Part shown: positions 54,005 to 63,198 of the stretch, piece by piece
Position numbering within the stretch: position 1 is the first letter of the stretch
How the letters are laid out: every line of letters begins with the position of its first letter
Source of the DNA: Desulfohalovibrio reitneri
Lineage (GTDB): Bacteria; Desulfobacterota; Desulfovibrionia; Desulfovibrionales; Desulfovibrionaceae
NCBI RefSeq assembly: GCF_000711295.1
Contig: NZ_JOMJ01000003.1
Location: forward strand, 1,809,501-1,873,500
Length of the DNA: 64,000 nucleotides
Direction of reading: 5' to 3'
Program-made: the position numbers and the translations under genes
Notes under the pieces: generated by a model
Databases searched by the model: none
Told to the model about the DNA's origin: nothing
The model's input: the letters and a program-made list of their open reading frames with translations, nothing else

Positions 54005-54250
54005 CCACAGCCCAATTTCGCGTCCCACGCATGGGCAGCCAAACGGCGTAGCGGATTCCCTGGTAGATGCGTTCACCAACCGCAGGTGCGCCGGGGTGCT
54101 CCCGCCTATCCCCCTGACGCGCGCCCACCCGCGAATACACATGCAAAGTGAGTTTGCCGCAGGGTCCAGGGGGCGCGCAGCCCCCTGGTCGCCTGAAGGG
54201 CGAAATCTTTTCTCCGTGAATAAAGGATGGTCGGCGGGGTAGCCGAGAAA
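54005..54250 (-). repeat. Dispersed structured repeat, tandem copy 4
   Basis: Second 246-bp unit, differing from the first only at a few positions (for example GTAGATGCG instead of GTAGACGCG). The near identity points to a recent duplication. 246 is a multiple of three, so spurious open frames run through the array on the minus strand; they are not genes. Confidence 0.88.
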
Positions 54251-54454
54251 CCACAGCCCAATTTCGCGTCCCACGCATGGGCAGCCAAACGGCGTAGCGG
54301 ATTCCCTGGTAGACGCGTTCACCAACTACAGGTGCGCCGGGGTGCTCCCGCCTATCCCCCTGACGCGCGCCCACCCGCGAATACACATGCAAAGTGAGTT
54401 TGCCGCAGGGTCCAGGGGGCGCGCAGCCCCCTGGTCGCCTGAAGGGCGAAATCC
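54251..54454 (-). repeat. Dispersed structured repeat, tandem copy 5 (3'-truncated)
   Basis: Third unit, ending after GCGAAATC where the sequence departs into the malate synthase leader. It carries two changes (ACCAACTACAG) not seen in the other two. The array ends about 95 bp before the malate synthase start. Confidence 0.85.
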
Positions 54455-54550
54455 TCCCCCCTTCCGGTCCGATTGCGTTGCAATTGGGCTGTGCTATTGT
54501 CCGCCCAATTGATGGGCAGGTAGCAAACCGCAACCGGACAGGAGCTCGAG

Positions 54551-56719
54551 ATGGAATACGTTCAGGAAGCCGGACTGCAGGTGGCCAAGCCGCTGCATGA
54601 TGTCATCGCCAAGGCCGCCCCGCACACCGGGGTGGAGGCCGGGACATTCTGGCTGGAGTTGGAGAAGCTGGTGGCCGAGTTGGGGCCGCGCAACCTGGAG
54701 CTTTTGCGCAAGCGCGACGCCATCCAGGAGAAGCTGGACCGGTTCCATCGCGAGAATCCCGGCCGCCCGGACACGGCCAACTACAAGACGTTTCTCCAGG
54801 AAATCGGCTACCTAGCGCCCGAGGGCGAGGATTTCGAGATAGACAACGGCCGGGTGGATCCGGAGATCAGCCATGTGGCCGGTCCGCAGCTTGTGGTGCC
54901 CATCACCAACGAGCGGTACGTGCTCAACGCGGCCAACGCCCGCTGGGGCAGCCTGTACGACGCCCTGTACGGCTCCGACGTGCTGCCCGAGCAGACCGGC
55001 CTGGAGAAGGGGCCGGAGTACAATCCCGCCCGTGGCCAGCGGGTGATGCAGCACGCCACCGTTTTCCTCAACCGGGCGGTGCCTTTGGAGGACGCGGACC
55101 ACGCCGACGCGACCGCCTACGCTGTGGAGAACGGGCACTTGGTGGCCAAGCTGTCCAGCGGCTCCACCGCCGCTTTGGCCGATCCAGCCCAGTTCGCGGG
55201 CCACCAGGGCGGCGATGCCGAGCCATCGGCAATTCTGCTGCGCAACAACGGCCTGCACATGGAGTTGTCCATCGACCGCGAGGATCCCGTGGGCAAGGCG
55301 CACCCCGCCGGTGTGCGCGATGTCGTCCTGGAGTCCGCCGTGACCACCATCCTCGATCTGGAGGACTCGGTGTCCGTGGTGGACGCCCACGACAAGGCCC
55401 ACGCCTACGACAACCTGGCCGGGCTGCTGCGCGGCGATCTGGAAACCACCTTCCCCAAGGGCGGCGAGACCGTAACTCGCCGCCTGCACGGCGATCGCGA
55501 ATACACCGCCCCGGACGGCTCCACCCTCACCCTTTCCGGCCGTTCCCTGATGCTGGTGCGCAACGTGGGCTCGCTGCTCTTCACAGACGCGGTCATCGGC
55601 CCGGACGGCTATGAGATTTCCGAAACCATCCTCGACGCCCTGGCCACGGCTTACATCTCCCTCATCGACGTGCGCGGCAACGGCCGCTACACCAACAGCG
55701 CCGAGGGCAACGTCTACATCGTCAAGCCCAAGATGCACGGCCCCGAGGAGACCGCCTTCGCTTGCCAGCTCTTCGCCCGCGTGGAGCAGGCCCTGGGCCT
55801 GGACGAGGGCGCCCTCAAGATCGGGGTCATGGACGAGGAGCGGCGCACCACGCTCAACCTCAAGGAGTGCGTGCGGCAGGCCCGCGACCGCATCATCTTC
55901 ATCAACACCGGTTTCCTGGACCGCACCGGCGACGAGATCCACTCCGTGATGGAGGCCGGGCCCATGGTGCGCAAGGCGGCCATGAAGGCCGAGCCCTGGA
56001 TCAAGGCCTACGAGGACTGGAACGTGGACGTGGGCCTGGCCTGCGGTTTCAAGGGCCGCGCCCAGATCGGCAAGGGCATGTGGCCCAAGCCCGCCAAGAT
56101 GCGGGAGATGGTGGAGACCAAGATGGAGCACCCCCTGGCCGGTGCGGACTGCGCCTGGGTGCCTTCGCCGACCGCCGCCACCCTGCACGCCACCCACTAT
56201 CACCAGGTGGACGTGGCCGAAGTGCAGGACGGGCTGGCCGGGCGGCGCCGGGCCGAGCTCGACGACCTGCTCGACGTGCCCGTGCTCCAGGAGACCCTCT
56301 CCGTTGACCAGATCCAGGAGGAGCTGGACCTCAACGCCCAGTCCATCCTGGGCTACGTGGTGCGCTGGGTGGAGCAGGGCATTGGCTGCTCCACCGTGCC
56401 GGACCTCTCCGACACCGGCCTCATGGAGGACCGCGCCACCCTGCGCATCTCCAGCCAACACATGGCCAACTGGCTCCACCACGGGCTCGTGACCCATGAG
56501 CAGGTGGAGGAAACCCTGCGCCGCATGGCCGGAGTGGTGGACCGCCAAAACGAGGGCGACCCCAACTACCAGCCAATGGCCGACGACCCCGACAACAGCG
56601 TGGCCTTCAAGGCGGCCCGCGACCTCGTCCTCAAGGGACGCGTCCAGCCCAACGGCTACACCGAGCCCATTCTCCACACCCGCCGCCTGGTAGCCAAAAA
56701 GAAGTTCGGCATCCGGTAA
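54551..56719 (+). CDS. glcB: Malate synthase G
   Basis: A 722-residue enzyme condensing glyoxylate and acetyl-CoA to malate. It has the isoform-G signature [17 protein letters not shown], the acidic loop [20 protein letters not shown], the glutamate in [37 protein letters not shown], and the CoA/catalytic region [21 protein letters not shown] with the oxidation-sensitive cysteine of the family. An AGGAG ribosome-binding site lies 6 nt upstream. No isocitrate lyase is present in the window; the enzyme may serve glyoxylate or glycolate use. Flanked on both sides by the dispersed repeat and ended by a strong terminator. Confidence 0.95.
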   Translation: MEYVQEAGLQVAKPLHDVIAKAAPHTGVEAGTFWLELEKLVAELGPRNLELLRKRDAIQEKLDRFHRENPGRPDTANYKTFLQEIGYLAPEGEDFEIDNGRVDPEISHVAGPQLVVPITNERYVLNAANARWGSLYDALYGSDVLPEQTGLEKGPEYNPARGQRVMQHATVFLNRAVPLEDADHADATAYAVENGHLVAKLSSGSTAALADPAQFAGHQGGDAEPSAILLRNNGLHMELSIDREDPVGKAHPAGVRDVVLESAVTTILDLEDSVSVVDAHDKAHAYDNLAGLLRGDLETTFPKGGETVTRRLHGDREYTAPDGSTLTLSGRSLMLVRNVGSLLFTDAVIGPDGYEISETILDALATAYISLIDVRGNGRYTNSAEGNVYIVKPKMHGPEETAFACQLFARVEQALGLDEGALKIGVMDEERRTTLNLKECVRQARDRIIFINTGFLDRTGDEIHSVMEAGPMVRKAAMKAEPWIKAYEDWNVDVGLACGFKGRAQIGKGMWPKPAKMREMVETKMEHPLAGADCAWVPSPTAATLHATHYHQVDVAEVQDGLAGRRRAELDDLLDVPVLQETLSVDQIQEELDLNAQSILGYVVRWVEQGIGCSTVPDLSDTGLMEDRATLRISSQHMANWLHHGLVTHEQVEETLRRMAGVVDRQNEGDPNYQPMADDPDNSVAFKAARDLVLKGRVQPNGYTEPILHTRRLVAKKKFGIR

Positions 56720-56740
56720 AACGAACCACGACAACAATAC

Positions 56741-56775
56741 AAAAGGCCCGGCCGCTTGGAGCGGCCGGGCCTTTT
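56741..56775. terminator. Rho-independent terminator of malate synthase G
   Basis: AAAAGGCCCGGCCGC (56741-56755) and GCGGCCGGGCCTTTT (56761-56775) form a perfect 15-bp stem with a TTGGA loop, 22 bp after the stop codon. A- and T-runs flank it, so it can also stop transcripts from the convergent MFS gene. Confidence 0.95.
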
Positions 56776-56800
56776 CTGTGGAGGGGTAGGACGGGGGAAG

Positions 56801-57022
56801 ATTTCGCCCTTCGGGCGACCAGGGGGCTGCGCGCCCCCTGGACCCTGCGGCAAAGTAACTTTGCATGTGTGTTCGCGGGATGGAGCGCGTCAGGGGGATG
56901 TGCGGGAGTACTCCGGCGAACAGGCGATTGTTCGGCTATCTCGCCCGGTAGAACCCCGCCCTGGCCGTCTGGCTTCAGATGCCATGGACGCGAAATGTAG
57001 CTGTTGTTCTCCAGCTACCACG
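56801..57022 (+). repeat. Dispersed structured repeat, copy 6
   Basis: ATTTCGCCCTTCGGGCGACC at 56801 starts the unit; the TTCG-looped small hairpin, the CCAGGGGGC/GCCCCCTGG stem, the TTTGCATGTGTGTTCGCGGG core (56860) and the 3' GGACGCGAAAT and CCAGCTACC motifs are all present. It lies between malate synthase and the convergent MFS gene. Confidence 0.85.
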
Positions 57023-57062
57023 TGCGAATGTTTTCTGACATATGCAAGAAAACACTCGCTTT

Positions 57063-58328
57063 TCATCTCGTCGCTTGCTTCTTCGCCTTGCCCAGCAGGG
57101 GGATGAGCAGAGCGGCCCCCAGCAGGGCGGAGGCGGCGGCGGCCATGCAGACCCAGGCGTAGCCAAGGTATTCGGCGAGCAACCCGGCGGTGAGGGCGGA
57201 GAGGACGGAGCCGATAGCTGTGGTGGCGTTGAAGATACCCACGGCGGTGCCTTCCTCCAGGGTGGAGAGTTGGGCGGCTCCGGAGGTTCCGGCCACGATG
57301 AGGGGCGACCAGGCCACGGGCAGAAGCAGGAAGGCGACCGGCGCCAGCCAGGCGGTGTTCGCGGGCTGGATGAAGGCCAGCACGGCCATGGAGGCCACCG
57401 AAGCCAGGGTCATGAGAGTGCCGATGAGGACGACGCCGACGTCGCCGATCTTTTCTCCCAGCGTGCCCGAGGGGGCGTAGGCGAATACGCCGATGAGGGC
57501 GGCCAGTGCGTAGTAGAGGGAGGAAAGCCCGGCGTCGATGCCGTAGGCGGAGCGCATGAGCAGGGGATAGAGATTGTACATCAGCCAGGTTCCGAACATG
57601 GTGCAGAACCAGGAAGCGATGTAGACGCCGTATGGCGTGCAGGCGTGTCGGACCAGAGCGATGAGATTTTTTGTCAGCGAGGCTTGGTAGTGGTGGATCA
57701 TCCAGCCCAGTGCTCGGTGCGGGGCCTTGCTGCGGCGCATGTGCTGGTGCAGGTGCGGCTTGGGCCGATGCCGGGCGGCCTTGGTGGCCGGCAGGCCCTG
57801 CCTGCCGAACCACACCCCTGGCAGCATGAGCGCCGCGGAGATGAGCAGGCCGACCTGCGGCACGGCCTGCAGCAGAGCGGCCAGACCCAGGCCCACGGCC
57901 TGTCCCGCGCCGTAGAAGGTCTGCAGCCAGCCGATGCGCGGGTCCCACTCCTCCTTGGGCTTGAACTCCACGATGAACATGGCCGCCACCGTGTTGGTGG
58001 CCGCCGAGCCCATGCCCTGCAAGAATGCCAATGCGAACCAGAAGCCAAGCGAGGTGAGCTCCGGGAACAGCGCCAGCCCAAGCGCCAGCAGGCCGTAGCC
58101 CAGGAAGTACACCAGCTTGTAGGCCCGCGCCTTGTCCGTCAGCGTCCCCAGCAGCGGGGCCATGAGCTGGCCCACGTAGAAGCAGGCCACCACGGCTCCG
58201 GCCTCGGCGTCGCCAAGCGCGTTGCCCACCACCAAGGGCAGCAGGATCGGGGCCACGCCCAGAACAACCGCGCCCTGAAAGGCGTAGCCGATGTACCACT
58301 TTTCGGAATACCGCCGCCAACCAGCCAT
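57063..58328 (-). CDS. Major facilitator superfamily transporter
   Basis: A 421-residue protein with about twelve hydrophobic segments and a cytoplasmic loop in the middle rich in histidine and basic residues (HRPKPHLHQHMRRSKAPH, about residues 195-215). The MFS loop 2-3 signature appears as GTLTDKARAYKLVYFLGYG. The N-terminal half also shows GMGSAATNTVAAMFIVEF. Family members include drug and sugar-phosphate exporters; no substrate can be assigned. ATG 58328. Both flanks hold the dispersed repeat, and no partner gene is linked. Confidence 0.85.
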   Translation of the reverse strand: MAGWRRYSEKWYIGYAFQGAVVLGVAPILLPLVVGNALGDAEAGAVVACFYVGQLMAPLLGTLTDKARAYKLVYFLGYGLLALGLALFPELTSLGFWFALAFLQGMGSAATNTVAAMFIVEFKPKEEWDPRIGWLQTFYGAGQAVGLGLAALLQAVPQVGLLISAALMLPGVWFGRQGLPATKAARHRPKPHLHQHMRRSKAPHRALGWMIHHYQASLTKNLIALVRHACTPYGVYIASWFCTMFGTWLMYNLYPLLMRSAYGIDAGLSSLYYALAALIGVFAYAPSGTLGEKIGDVGVVLIGTLMTLASVASMAVLAFIQPANTAWLAPVAFLLLPVAWSPLIVAGTSGAAQLSTLEEGTAVGIFNATTAIGSVLSALTAGLLAEYLGYAWVCMAAAASALLGAALLIPLLGKAKKQATR

Positions 58329-58439
58329 GCGAAAACCCCCTTGCGGTGACAGACCGCGCGAGCCTAGCGCATGCGCATGGCGGGAACAAGGAGGGTCTTA
58401 AAACACGCGGCTTGAAGAGAGCGTCCCGATTCATCTTCC

Positions 58440-58608
58440 GGACATATGCGGACGGGATTCCCCGGAGGGCCGGGCACCGCAATGGCCTGTTCGCCGGAGT
58501 GCTCCCGCATATCCCCCTGACGCGCACCATCCCGCGAACACGCATGCAAAGTGAGTTTGCCGCGGTCCAGCGCCGCGCAGGCCCTGGTCGCCCGCAGAGC
58601 GAAATCCT
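58440..58608 (-). repeat. Dispersed structured repeat, copy 7 (degenerate)
   Basis: The minus-oriented core CCCGCGAACACGCATGCAAA is at 58531 followed by GTGAGTTTGCCGC, but the central stem is worn: GCGCCGCGCAGGCCC lacks the long C-run. The distal part (CGGAGTGCTCCCGCATATCC) is recognisable. Confidence 0.75.
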
Positions 58609-58680
58609 TCCCTCCTTGGGAATGGAAGGTGGCTGGCGAGGGTAGGAAGGTCAGGGCAGTGGGATAGGCAGGAAGTAGCC

Positions 58681-58949
58681 GGTGAACAGCAGCCCAGTTT
58701 CGCGTCCCACGCATGTGACGCGAAACGGCCAGGGCGAGGTTTTACCGAGTTGGGTAAAGCCCAACAAACATGGATACGCCGTAGCACTCCATTTCCGCGC
58801 TCCACCGCGCACCATCCCGCGAACACGCATGCAAAGTGAGTTTGCCGCGGGTCCAGGGCCGCGCAGGTCCTGGTCGCCCGCAGGGCGAAACGCTCTCGCC
58901 GCAGTGTCCAGGAGGCACGCAGCCCCCTGGACACTGCGGCGAAATCTTC
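58681..58949 (-). repeat. Dispersed structured repeat, copy 8 with duplicated stem
   Basis: Contains GTCCCACGCATGTGACGCG near 58704, the core CCCGCGAACACGCATGCAAA at 58816, a worn central stem, and then an additional stem block (GTCCAGGAGGCACGCAGCCCCCTGGACAC at about 58907-58934). It fills most of the gap between the MFS promoter side and the AsmA-like gene. Confidence 0.75.
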
Positions 58950-58954
58950 CTTTC

Positions 58955-59713
58955 CTACTGCATCAAGCCTTCGAGGGATTCCTTGATGCCTTTGGAGCCT
59001 TCCTCGAGTTGTTTCTGGGTGCCTTCCTGGAATTGTTGCGCGCCCTTTTCCAGGGCTTCCTGGACGGCCTCTCCGGCGTTGGAGGCGGCGCTGGTCACGC
59101 TTTTTTGCACGGCGGCCATGATTTGGGAGAGGACTTCGGCGGGCGAGGCGCCGCCCTTGTCTTCGCCTATGTTGGTGAGGTGGATTTCCGGCAGGTTGAC
59201 GGTGGCGCTGCGTTCACCCAGGGCGCGCAGGGCGAGGGTGGCTTGCGCGCCGGTGATGCGCAGGTCGCGGATGATGACCTTCTTGCCGGATTGTTGCTGC
59301 TCGCCGGTCTGCTGTCCCCCGCTGGGCGCGGCGGATTTGGCGTTTTGCAGCAGGCGGTCGAGGTTGGAGCCCTGGTCCCCGGTTTCCAGCAGGATGGCGG
59401 GATCGGTGATGCGGACCTGTTCGACAATGATGGTGTCGGAGAGGATGGAGCCGATGTCCACGCCCACGGCGGCGCTGCCGAGCCGGATGGCGGACTTGTC
59501 GGAAAAGCCTTCGGGGTTGGCCACGGTCAGGCCGTTGATTTCGCCGCTGCCGGAGAAGAGGGAGAGGGAGGCCCCGTCCAGGGCGACGGCGGTTTTGAGG
59601 GTTTTGGAGCCCACGGTTTCCACGCCGCGCTCCACGATGGTGTTGAGCTGGAAGTAGAGCACCAGCACGGCGGCGACAACAATGACTGCGATGACAGCGA
59701 GGATTTTTTTCAT
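58955..59713 (-). CDS. AsmA-like (AsmA/TamB-superfamily) protein
   Basis: A 252-residue protein with one N-terminal transmembrane anchor (ILAVIAVIVVAAVLVLYFQL) and a periplasmic part. The LNTIVERGVETVGSKTLKTAVALDGASL and GEINGLTVANPEGF repeats are typical of AsmA/DUF748 beta-structure, and DNLDRLLQN-like SNLDRLLQNAKSA follows. A Gln/Gly-rich linker and a long helical C-terminus (VQEALEKGAQQFQEGTQKQL) close it. AsmA-like proteins support lipid transport to the outer membrane; this short one has no assigned role. Divergent from lgt with about 90 bp between the starts. Confidence 0.8.
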   Translation of the reverse strand: MKKILAVIAVIVVAAVLVLYFQLNTIVERGVETVGSKTLKTAVALDGASLSLFSGSGEINGLTVANPEGFSDKSAIRLGSAAVGVDIGSILSDTIIVEQVRITDPAILLETGDQGSNLDRLLQNAKSAAPSGGQQTGEQQQSGKKVIIRDLRITGAQATLALRALGERSATVNLPEIHLTNIGEDKGGASPAEVLSQIMAAVQKSVTSAASNAGEAVQEALEKGAQQFQEGTQKQLEEGSKGIKESLEGLMQ

Positions 59714-59805
59714 GGCGCTTCGGCTCCTTGCACGGCTTGTGGTTGCTGCCCATCAAGGATAGGACCATGCGACGGGTTTTATCACGCTGACAAAGTTTTC
59801 GCTAT

Positions 59806-60612
59806 ATGCTGTTGCATCCCGGCATAGACCCTGTGGCCATTGATCTGGGGCCGATTTCCGTGCGCTGGTACGGCCTGATGTACGTGCTGGGCTTCGCCGC
59901 CGCCTGGCTGCTGGGCAGGTGGCGGGCCAGGCGGCCGTGGTCGGTGGTCGATCCCCGCGAGATGGAGGATTTGGTCTGGTACCTGGTGCTGGGCCTGATG
60001 ATCGGCGCCAGGGTGGGCTACATGCTCTTCTACGACCTGCCCGGGCTGCTGGCCGATCCGTTGAGCATGTTCGCGGTCTGGCGCGGGGGGATGTCCTTCC
60101 ACGGCGGGCTTTTGGGCGTGGTGGCGGCCATGCTGTTTTTCGCTTGGCGGCGGGAGAAGCCCTTCTTCGGGCTGACGGACTTCATCTGCCCGCTGGCCCC
60201 CATCGGTCTGGGCCTTGGCCGCGTGGGCAACTTCATCAACGCGGAGCTGTGGGGCAGGCCCACGGACATGCCCTGGGGGGTGATCTTCCCCGACCCCCGG
60301 GCGGGCATGGTGCCCCGCCATCCCTCCCAGCTGTACGAGGCTTTTTTGGAGGGGCTGCTGCTGTTCGCGGTGCTGTGGGCCTACTCCGCCAAGCCCCGCG
60401 CCAGGGGAACGGTGTCCGGGCTGTTTTTGCTGCTCTACGGGTGTTTTCGGTTCCTGGTGGAGTTCTTCCGTACACCGGACCCGCAACTTGGCTTCCTGGC
60501 CTTCGGCTGGCTGACCATGGGGCAGCTGCTGTCCACGCCCATGATTCTGGGCGGGGTGGCGCTCATCTGGTGGGGTCTGCGCCGGGCGGCCGGACACCGG
60601 GGCGAAGGCTGA
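59806..60612 (+). CDS. lgt: Prolipoprotein diacylglyceryl transferase
   Basis: A 268-residue inner-membrane enzyme with about seven helices that transfers diacylglycerol from phosphatidylglycerol to the lipobox cysteine of prolipoproteins, needed for the lipoproteins encoded at 12.8 and 20.2 kb among others. Motifs: the conserved [31 protein letters not shown] (catalytic histidine region), the Lgt signature [28 protein letters not shown] and [14 protein letters not shown]. Length is standard. The CCA-like HD gene follows 100 bp downstream. Confidence 0.96.
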   Translation: MLLHPGIDPVAIDLGPISVRWYGLMYVLGFAAAWLLGRWRARRPWSVVDPREMEDLVWYLVLGLMIGARVGYMLFYDLPGLLADPLSMFAVWRGGMSFHGGLLGVVAAMLFFAWRREKPFFGLTDFICPLAPIGLGLGRVGNFINAELWGRPTDMPWGVIFPDPRAGMVPRHPSQLYEAFLEGLLLFAVLWAYSAKPRARGTVSGLFLLLYGCFRFLVEFFRTPDPQLGFLAFGWLTMGQLLSTPMILGGVALIWWGLRRAAGHRGEG

Positions 60613-60712
60613 AACGCTTCTGTTTCCCGTCCGCTTCTGCTAGAACGTTTCGCGCGCCCCGGTTTGGGGCTCCCGAGAATTGAACCAGACCCGCCCAGCG
60701 AGGTGATACGGC

Positions 60713-62032
60713 ATGACCCAGCCCTACAAGGACGCGGTTTCCATCTGCAAGACCATCCTGCGCAACGGCTACGACGCCTACGTCATCAACGCCCGTTTCC
60801 AGCAGGAGCTTGAACGCGACCTCAGCGAGAACGAGGTCGACATCGCCACGGACATGGACGCGGACGAGCTGATGAAGATCTTCCCCAACGTGTCCCAATC
60901 CTCCCAGCGCGGCGAGAAGGCCGTGATGACGGAAGGCGGTGTGACCATCCGCTTCTACCCCGCCTACAACGTGGAGGCGGCCCACCCGGAGACCATCCTC
61001 ACCTGCGCCACCCCGCGCATTTTGCGGCGCATGGAGGAACGCCAGGAGATGTCCTCTTCCCTGGCCTGCCCCTACGTGCGCCACGCCGAGGACGCCCACG
61101 AGGGGTTCGCGGACATGAACGAGGGCCGAATCCGCCTGGTTGGCGCGCCGTCCGAAACGCTCAAGAGAAACCTGCTTTTCGGGCTGCGGGCCCTGCGCTT
61201 CGCGGCCAACTACAACCTGCCCATCGAGCAGAACACCTGGGTGGCCATCATCCGCTCCGCCCAGCGCATCCTGGACTACACCGCCGTCACCGATGTCATG
61301 GACGAGTGGCGCAAGGTGGAGGCCGAGGCCATGTGGAAGTTCGTGGACCTGCTCATGGAGTCGCAGCTTCTGCACGGCCTGCTGCCGGAAATCGCCGCCC
61401 TCTCGCGCCTCAAGCACATCCGCAACGAGTCCGGCGAGGAGGAGACGGTGCTGACCCACGTGCTGGAGGTAATGCGCCACTACCCCGAGGAACTGCCCTA
61501 CGACTGGTACGGGGTCATGGCCTGCCTGCTGCACGATGTGGGCAAGCTCTTCACCGCAGAATACTACGACGGCAAGTGGCACTTCCACCAGCACCACCGC
61601 ATCGGCGCGCAGGTGGCCCGCAAGATTCTGGGACGGCTCAGGATGCCACCCAACGAGGTGGACCTTATCTGCCACCTGGTGCGCCACCACATGCGCTTCC
61701 AGTACATGCTCACCGAGCGCGGCGCGCGGCGCTTCAAAGCCCTGGACGAGTACCCCCGCCTCATCGAGATGGCCAGGGCGGACACCAAGGCGCGCGGCGG
61801 CAACTACACCAACTTCAACCACAACCTCAAAATGCTGGAAAAGGCCGAAACGCCGGAAGAGATGAGCGAACCGCTGCTCAACGGCAACGAAATCATGGAG
61901 TTCACCGGGCTCAAGCCCGGCCCGGCCATCGGCATCATCCGCGAGGCCCTGCTCCAGGCCCAGGTGGAGGGCAAGGTCACCAGCGTGCCCGAGGCGGTGG
62001 ACTTTGTGCTGGCCTACAAGGAAGCCATGTAG
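60713..62032 (+). CDS. CCA-adding-enzyme-like protein with degenerate nucleotidyltransferase site and intact HD domain
   Basis: A 439-residue protein. The N-terminus matches class II CCA-adding/poly(A) polymerases in layout (KTILRNGYDAYVI ... EVDIATDMDADELMKIF ... FGLRALRFAANYNLPI), but the catalytic GGxVRD is replaced by NARFQQ and the first aspartate of the DxD pair by glutamate (EVD), so nucleotide transfer is unlikely. Residues about 245-360 form an intact HD domain: THVLEVMRHYP, LLHDVGKLFTAEYY, FHQHHRIGAQVARKIL, CHLVRHHMRF. It may be a phosphohydrolase on tRNA ends, nucleotides or cyclic phosphates. AGCGAGGTGA upstream; a terminator follows. Confidence 0.8.
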   Translation: MTQPYKDAVSICKTILRNGYDAYVINARFQQELERDLSENEVDIATDMDADELMKIFPNVSQSSQRGEKAVMTEGGVTIRFYPAYNVEAAHPETILTCATPRILRRMEERQEMSSSLACPYVRHAEDAHEGFADMNEGRIRLVGAPSETLKRNLLFGLRALRFAANYNLPIEQNTWVAIIRSAQRILDYTAVTDVMDEWRKVEAEAMWKFVDLLMESQLLHGLLPEIAALSRLKHIRNESGEEETVLTHVLEVMRHYPEELPYDWYGVMACLLHDVGKLFTAEYYDGKWHFHQHHRIGAQVARKILGRLRMPPNEVDLICHLVRHHMRFQYMLTERGARRFKALDEYPRLIEMARADTKARGGNYTNFNHNLKMLEKAETPEEMSEPLLNGNEIMEFTGLKPGPAIGIIREALLQAQVEGKVTSVPEAVDFVLAYKEAM

Positions 62033-62058
62033 CTTCCACAGGACATTGCGCAATCATC

Positions 62059-62092
62059 CGGCCCGTCGCGTGCAAACGCGGCGGGCCGTTTT
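62059..62092 (+). terminator. Rho-independent terminator after the CCA-like gene
   Basis: CGGCCCGTCGCGT (62059-62071) pairs with ACGCGGCGGGCCG (62076-62088), including one T-G pair, around a GCAA tetraloop, then TTTT. It ends at the last bases of the convergent endonuclease gene. Confidence 0.92.
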
Positions 62093-62964
62093 CATCGCCC
62101 TTCGGGCCTGGTTCGCAGCAGCGACCGCAGGGCGGCGATCCCCCTGCGGTCGTCCTCCAGGTCCTCGTCCTTGGGCGTTTCCAGCACCACCGGCAGGCCG
62201 TCCAGCGCCGGGTGGTTCACCAGCAGACCAAATCCCTCCAGGCCGATCTCCCCCTCACCGATGTGGGCATGGCGGTCCTTGTTCGACCCCATTTCCCGCA
62301 AGGAGTCGTTGGCATGCACGAACCGCAGCCGCTCAAGCCCCACGTGCTCCCGCACCTCGGCCAGCAACCCCTCCAGCCCTTCGGCCGCGCGCAGGTCGTA
62401 CCCCGCGGCGAAGGCGTGGGCCGTGTCCAGGCATATCCCCAGCCTCTCCGAACACCGCGAGGTGGCGATGATCGCACCAAGCTCCCGGGGCGTGGACCCC
62501 AGGGCACTGCCCTGACCGGCCGTGTTCTCCAACAAGACCGCAACACCCTCGGGAGCCGCCTCCAGCACCTTGTCCAGCCCGGCGGCCACACGCTCCACCC
62601 CGGCCTCGGCGCCGCTGCCCGTATGCGCGCCCGGATGCAACACCACGTACGGCACGCCCAGCTTGACGCACCGCGCCGCCTCCTCGGCCAGCGCGGCCAC
62701 GCTCTTGCCCCACAACTCGTCCTTGGGCGAGGCCAGGTTGATGAGATACGAGGCGTGCGAGGCCATCCGCTCCGCAGGCCGCCCCCATTCCGCCAGGGCG
62801 GCCCGGAACCTGTCCGATTCCGCGTCCTCCACCGGCTTGGCCAGCCACTGCCGCTGGTTCCGCGTGAACAGCTGCAGCGACTCCCCGTCAACCGAACGGA
62901 TCCGCTCGAAAACCCGTTCCAGTCCACCCCCAGCCGGCATGTGCGCTCCAAAATACGGTCCCAT
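62092..62964 (-). CDS. nfo: Endonuclease IV (deoxyribonuclease IV)
   Basis: A 290-residue TIM-barrel AP endonuclease from ATG 62964 (MGPYFGAHMPAGGGLERVFE); an in-frame ATG at 63069 would add 35 residues from repeat-derived sequence. The trinuclear zinc ligands are in GAHMPAGG, YVVLHPGAHTGS, VLLENTAGQGS, CLDTAHAFAAGYD, FVHANDSLREMGSNKDRHAHIGEG and VVLETP. It incises DNA 5' of abasic sites and processes oxidised ends. Convergent with the CCA-like gene, separated by a terminator. Confidence 0.94.
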   Translation of the reverse strand: MGPYFGAHMPAGGGLERVFERIRSVDGESLQLFTRNQRQWLAKPVEDAESDRFRAALAEWGRPAERMASHASYLINLASPKDELWGKSVAALAEEAARCVKLGVPYVVLHPGAHTGSGAEAGVERVAAGLDKVLEAAPEGVAVLLENTAGQGSALGSTPRELGAIIATSRCSERLGICLDTAHAFAAGYDLRAAEGLEGLLAEVREHVGLERLRFVHANDSLREMGSNKDRHAHIGEGEIGLEGFGLLVNHPALDGLPVVLETPKDEDLEDDRRGIAALRSLLRTRPEGR

Positions 62965-63015
62965 GGAGGGAGGCAATAGAGGATTTCGAACTTGGATGCC
63001 AGGGAGAAAGAGGGG

Positions 63016-63135
63016 AAGATTTCGCCTTCGGCGACGCGGCGACTGCGGAATTCGAACCCCCGGCGGCACCCCGCTCTGACTGTTTGTCTCCAGATACGTA
63101 GGACGCGAAATGCAGTTGTTGCTCTCCGGCTACCA
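63016..63135 (+). repeat. Degenerate remnant of the dispersed repeat (copy 9)
   Basis: GAAGATTTCGCC followed by TTCGGCGA recalls the 5' hairpin of the family, and GGACGCGAAATGCAGTTGTTGCTCTCCGGCTACC matches the 3' end of copy 6 with few changes (shown here in two parts: GGACGCGAAATGCAG and CTCTCCGGCTACC). The central stem and the TTTGCATGTG core are absent. It lies between the endonuclease gene and the transposase, in the 250 bp that otherwise hold no gene. Confidence 0.65.
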
Positions 63136-63198
63136 CGTGTCCGCACCACACCCCCGAGCGAAGCGAGCGATATAAAAATTTCGGAAAAGGAGGGTGAG

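Noticed and set aside
52745-54325. A 526-codon minus-strand open frame across the glycosyltransferase, cyclotransferase and repeat array
   Set aside because: It is antisense to two well-supported genes, and in the array it stays open only because the 246-bp unit is a multiple of three. No domain or ribosome-binding site.
53759-54454. A CRISPR array, because of regular direct repeats
   Set aside because: The whole 246-bp unit repeats with no unique spacers, and no cas genes are nearby.
63030-63065. A tRNA-like T-arm, GGTTCGAATTCC on the minus strand
   Set aside because: The flanking bases do not form a 5-bp T stem and no acceptor, D or anticodon arms are present.
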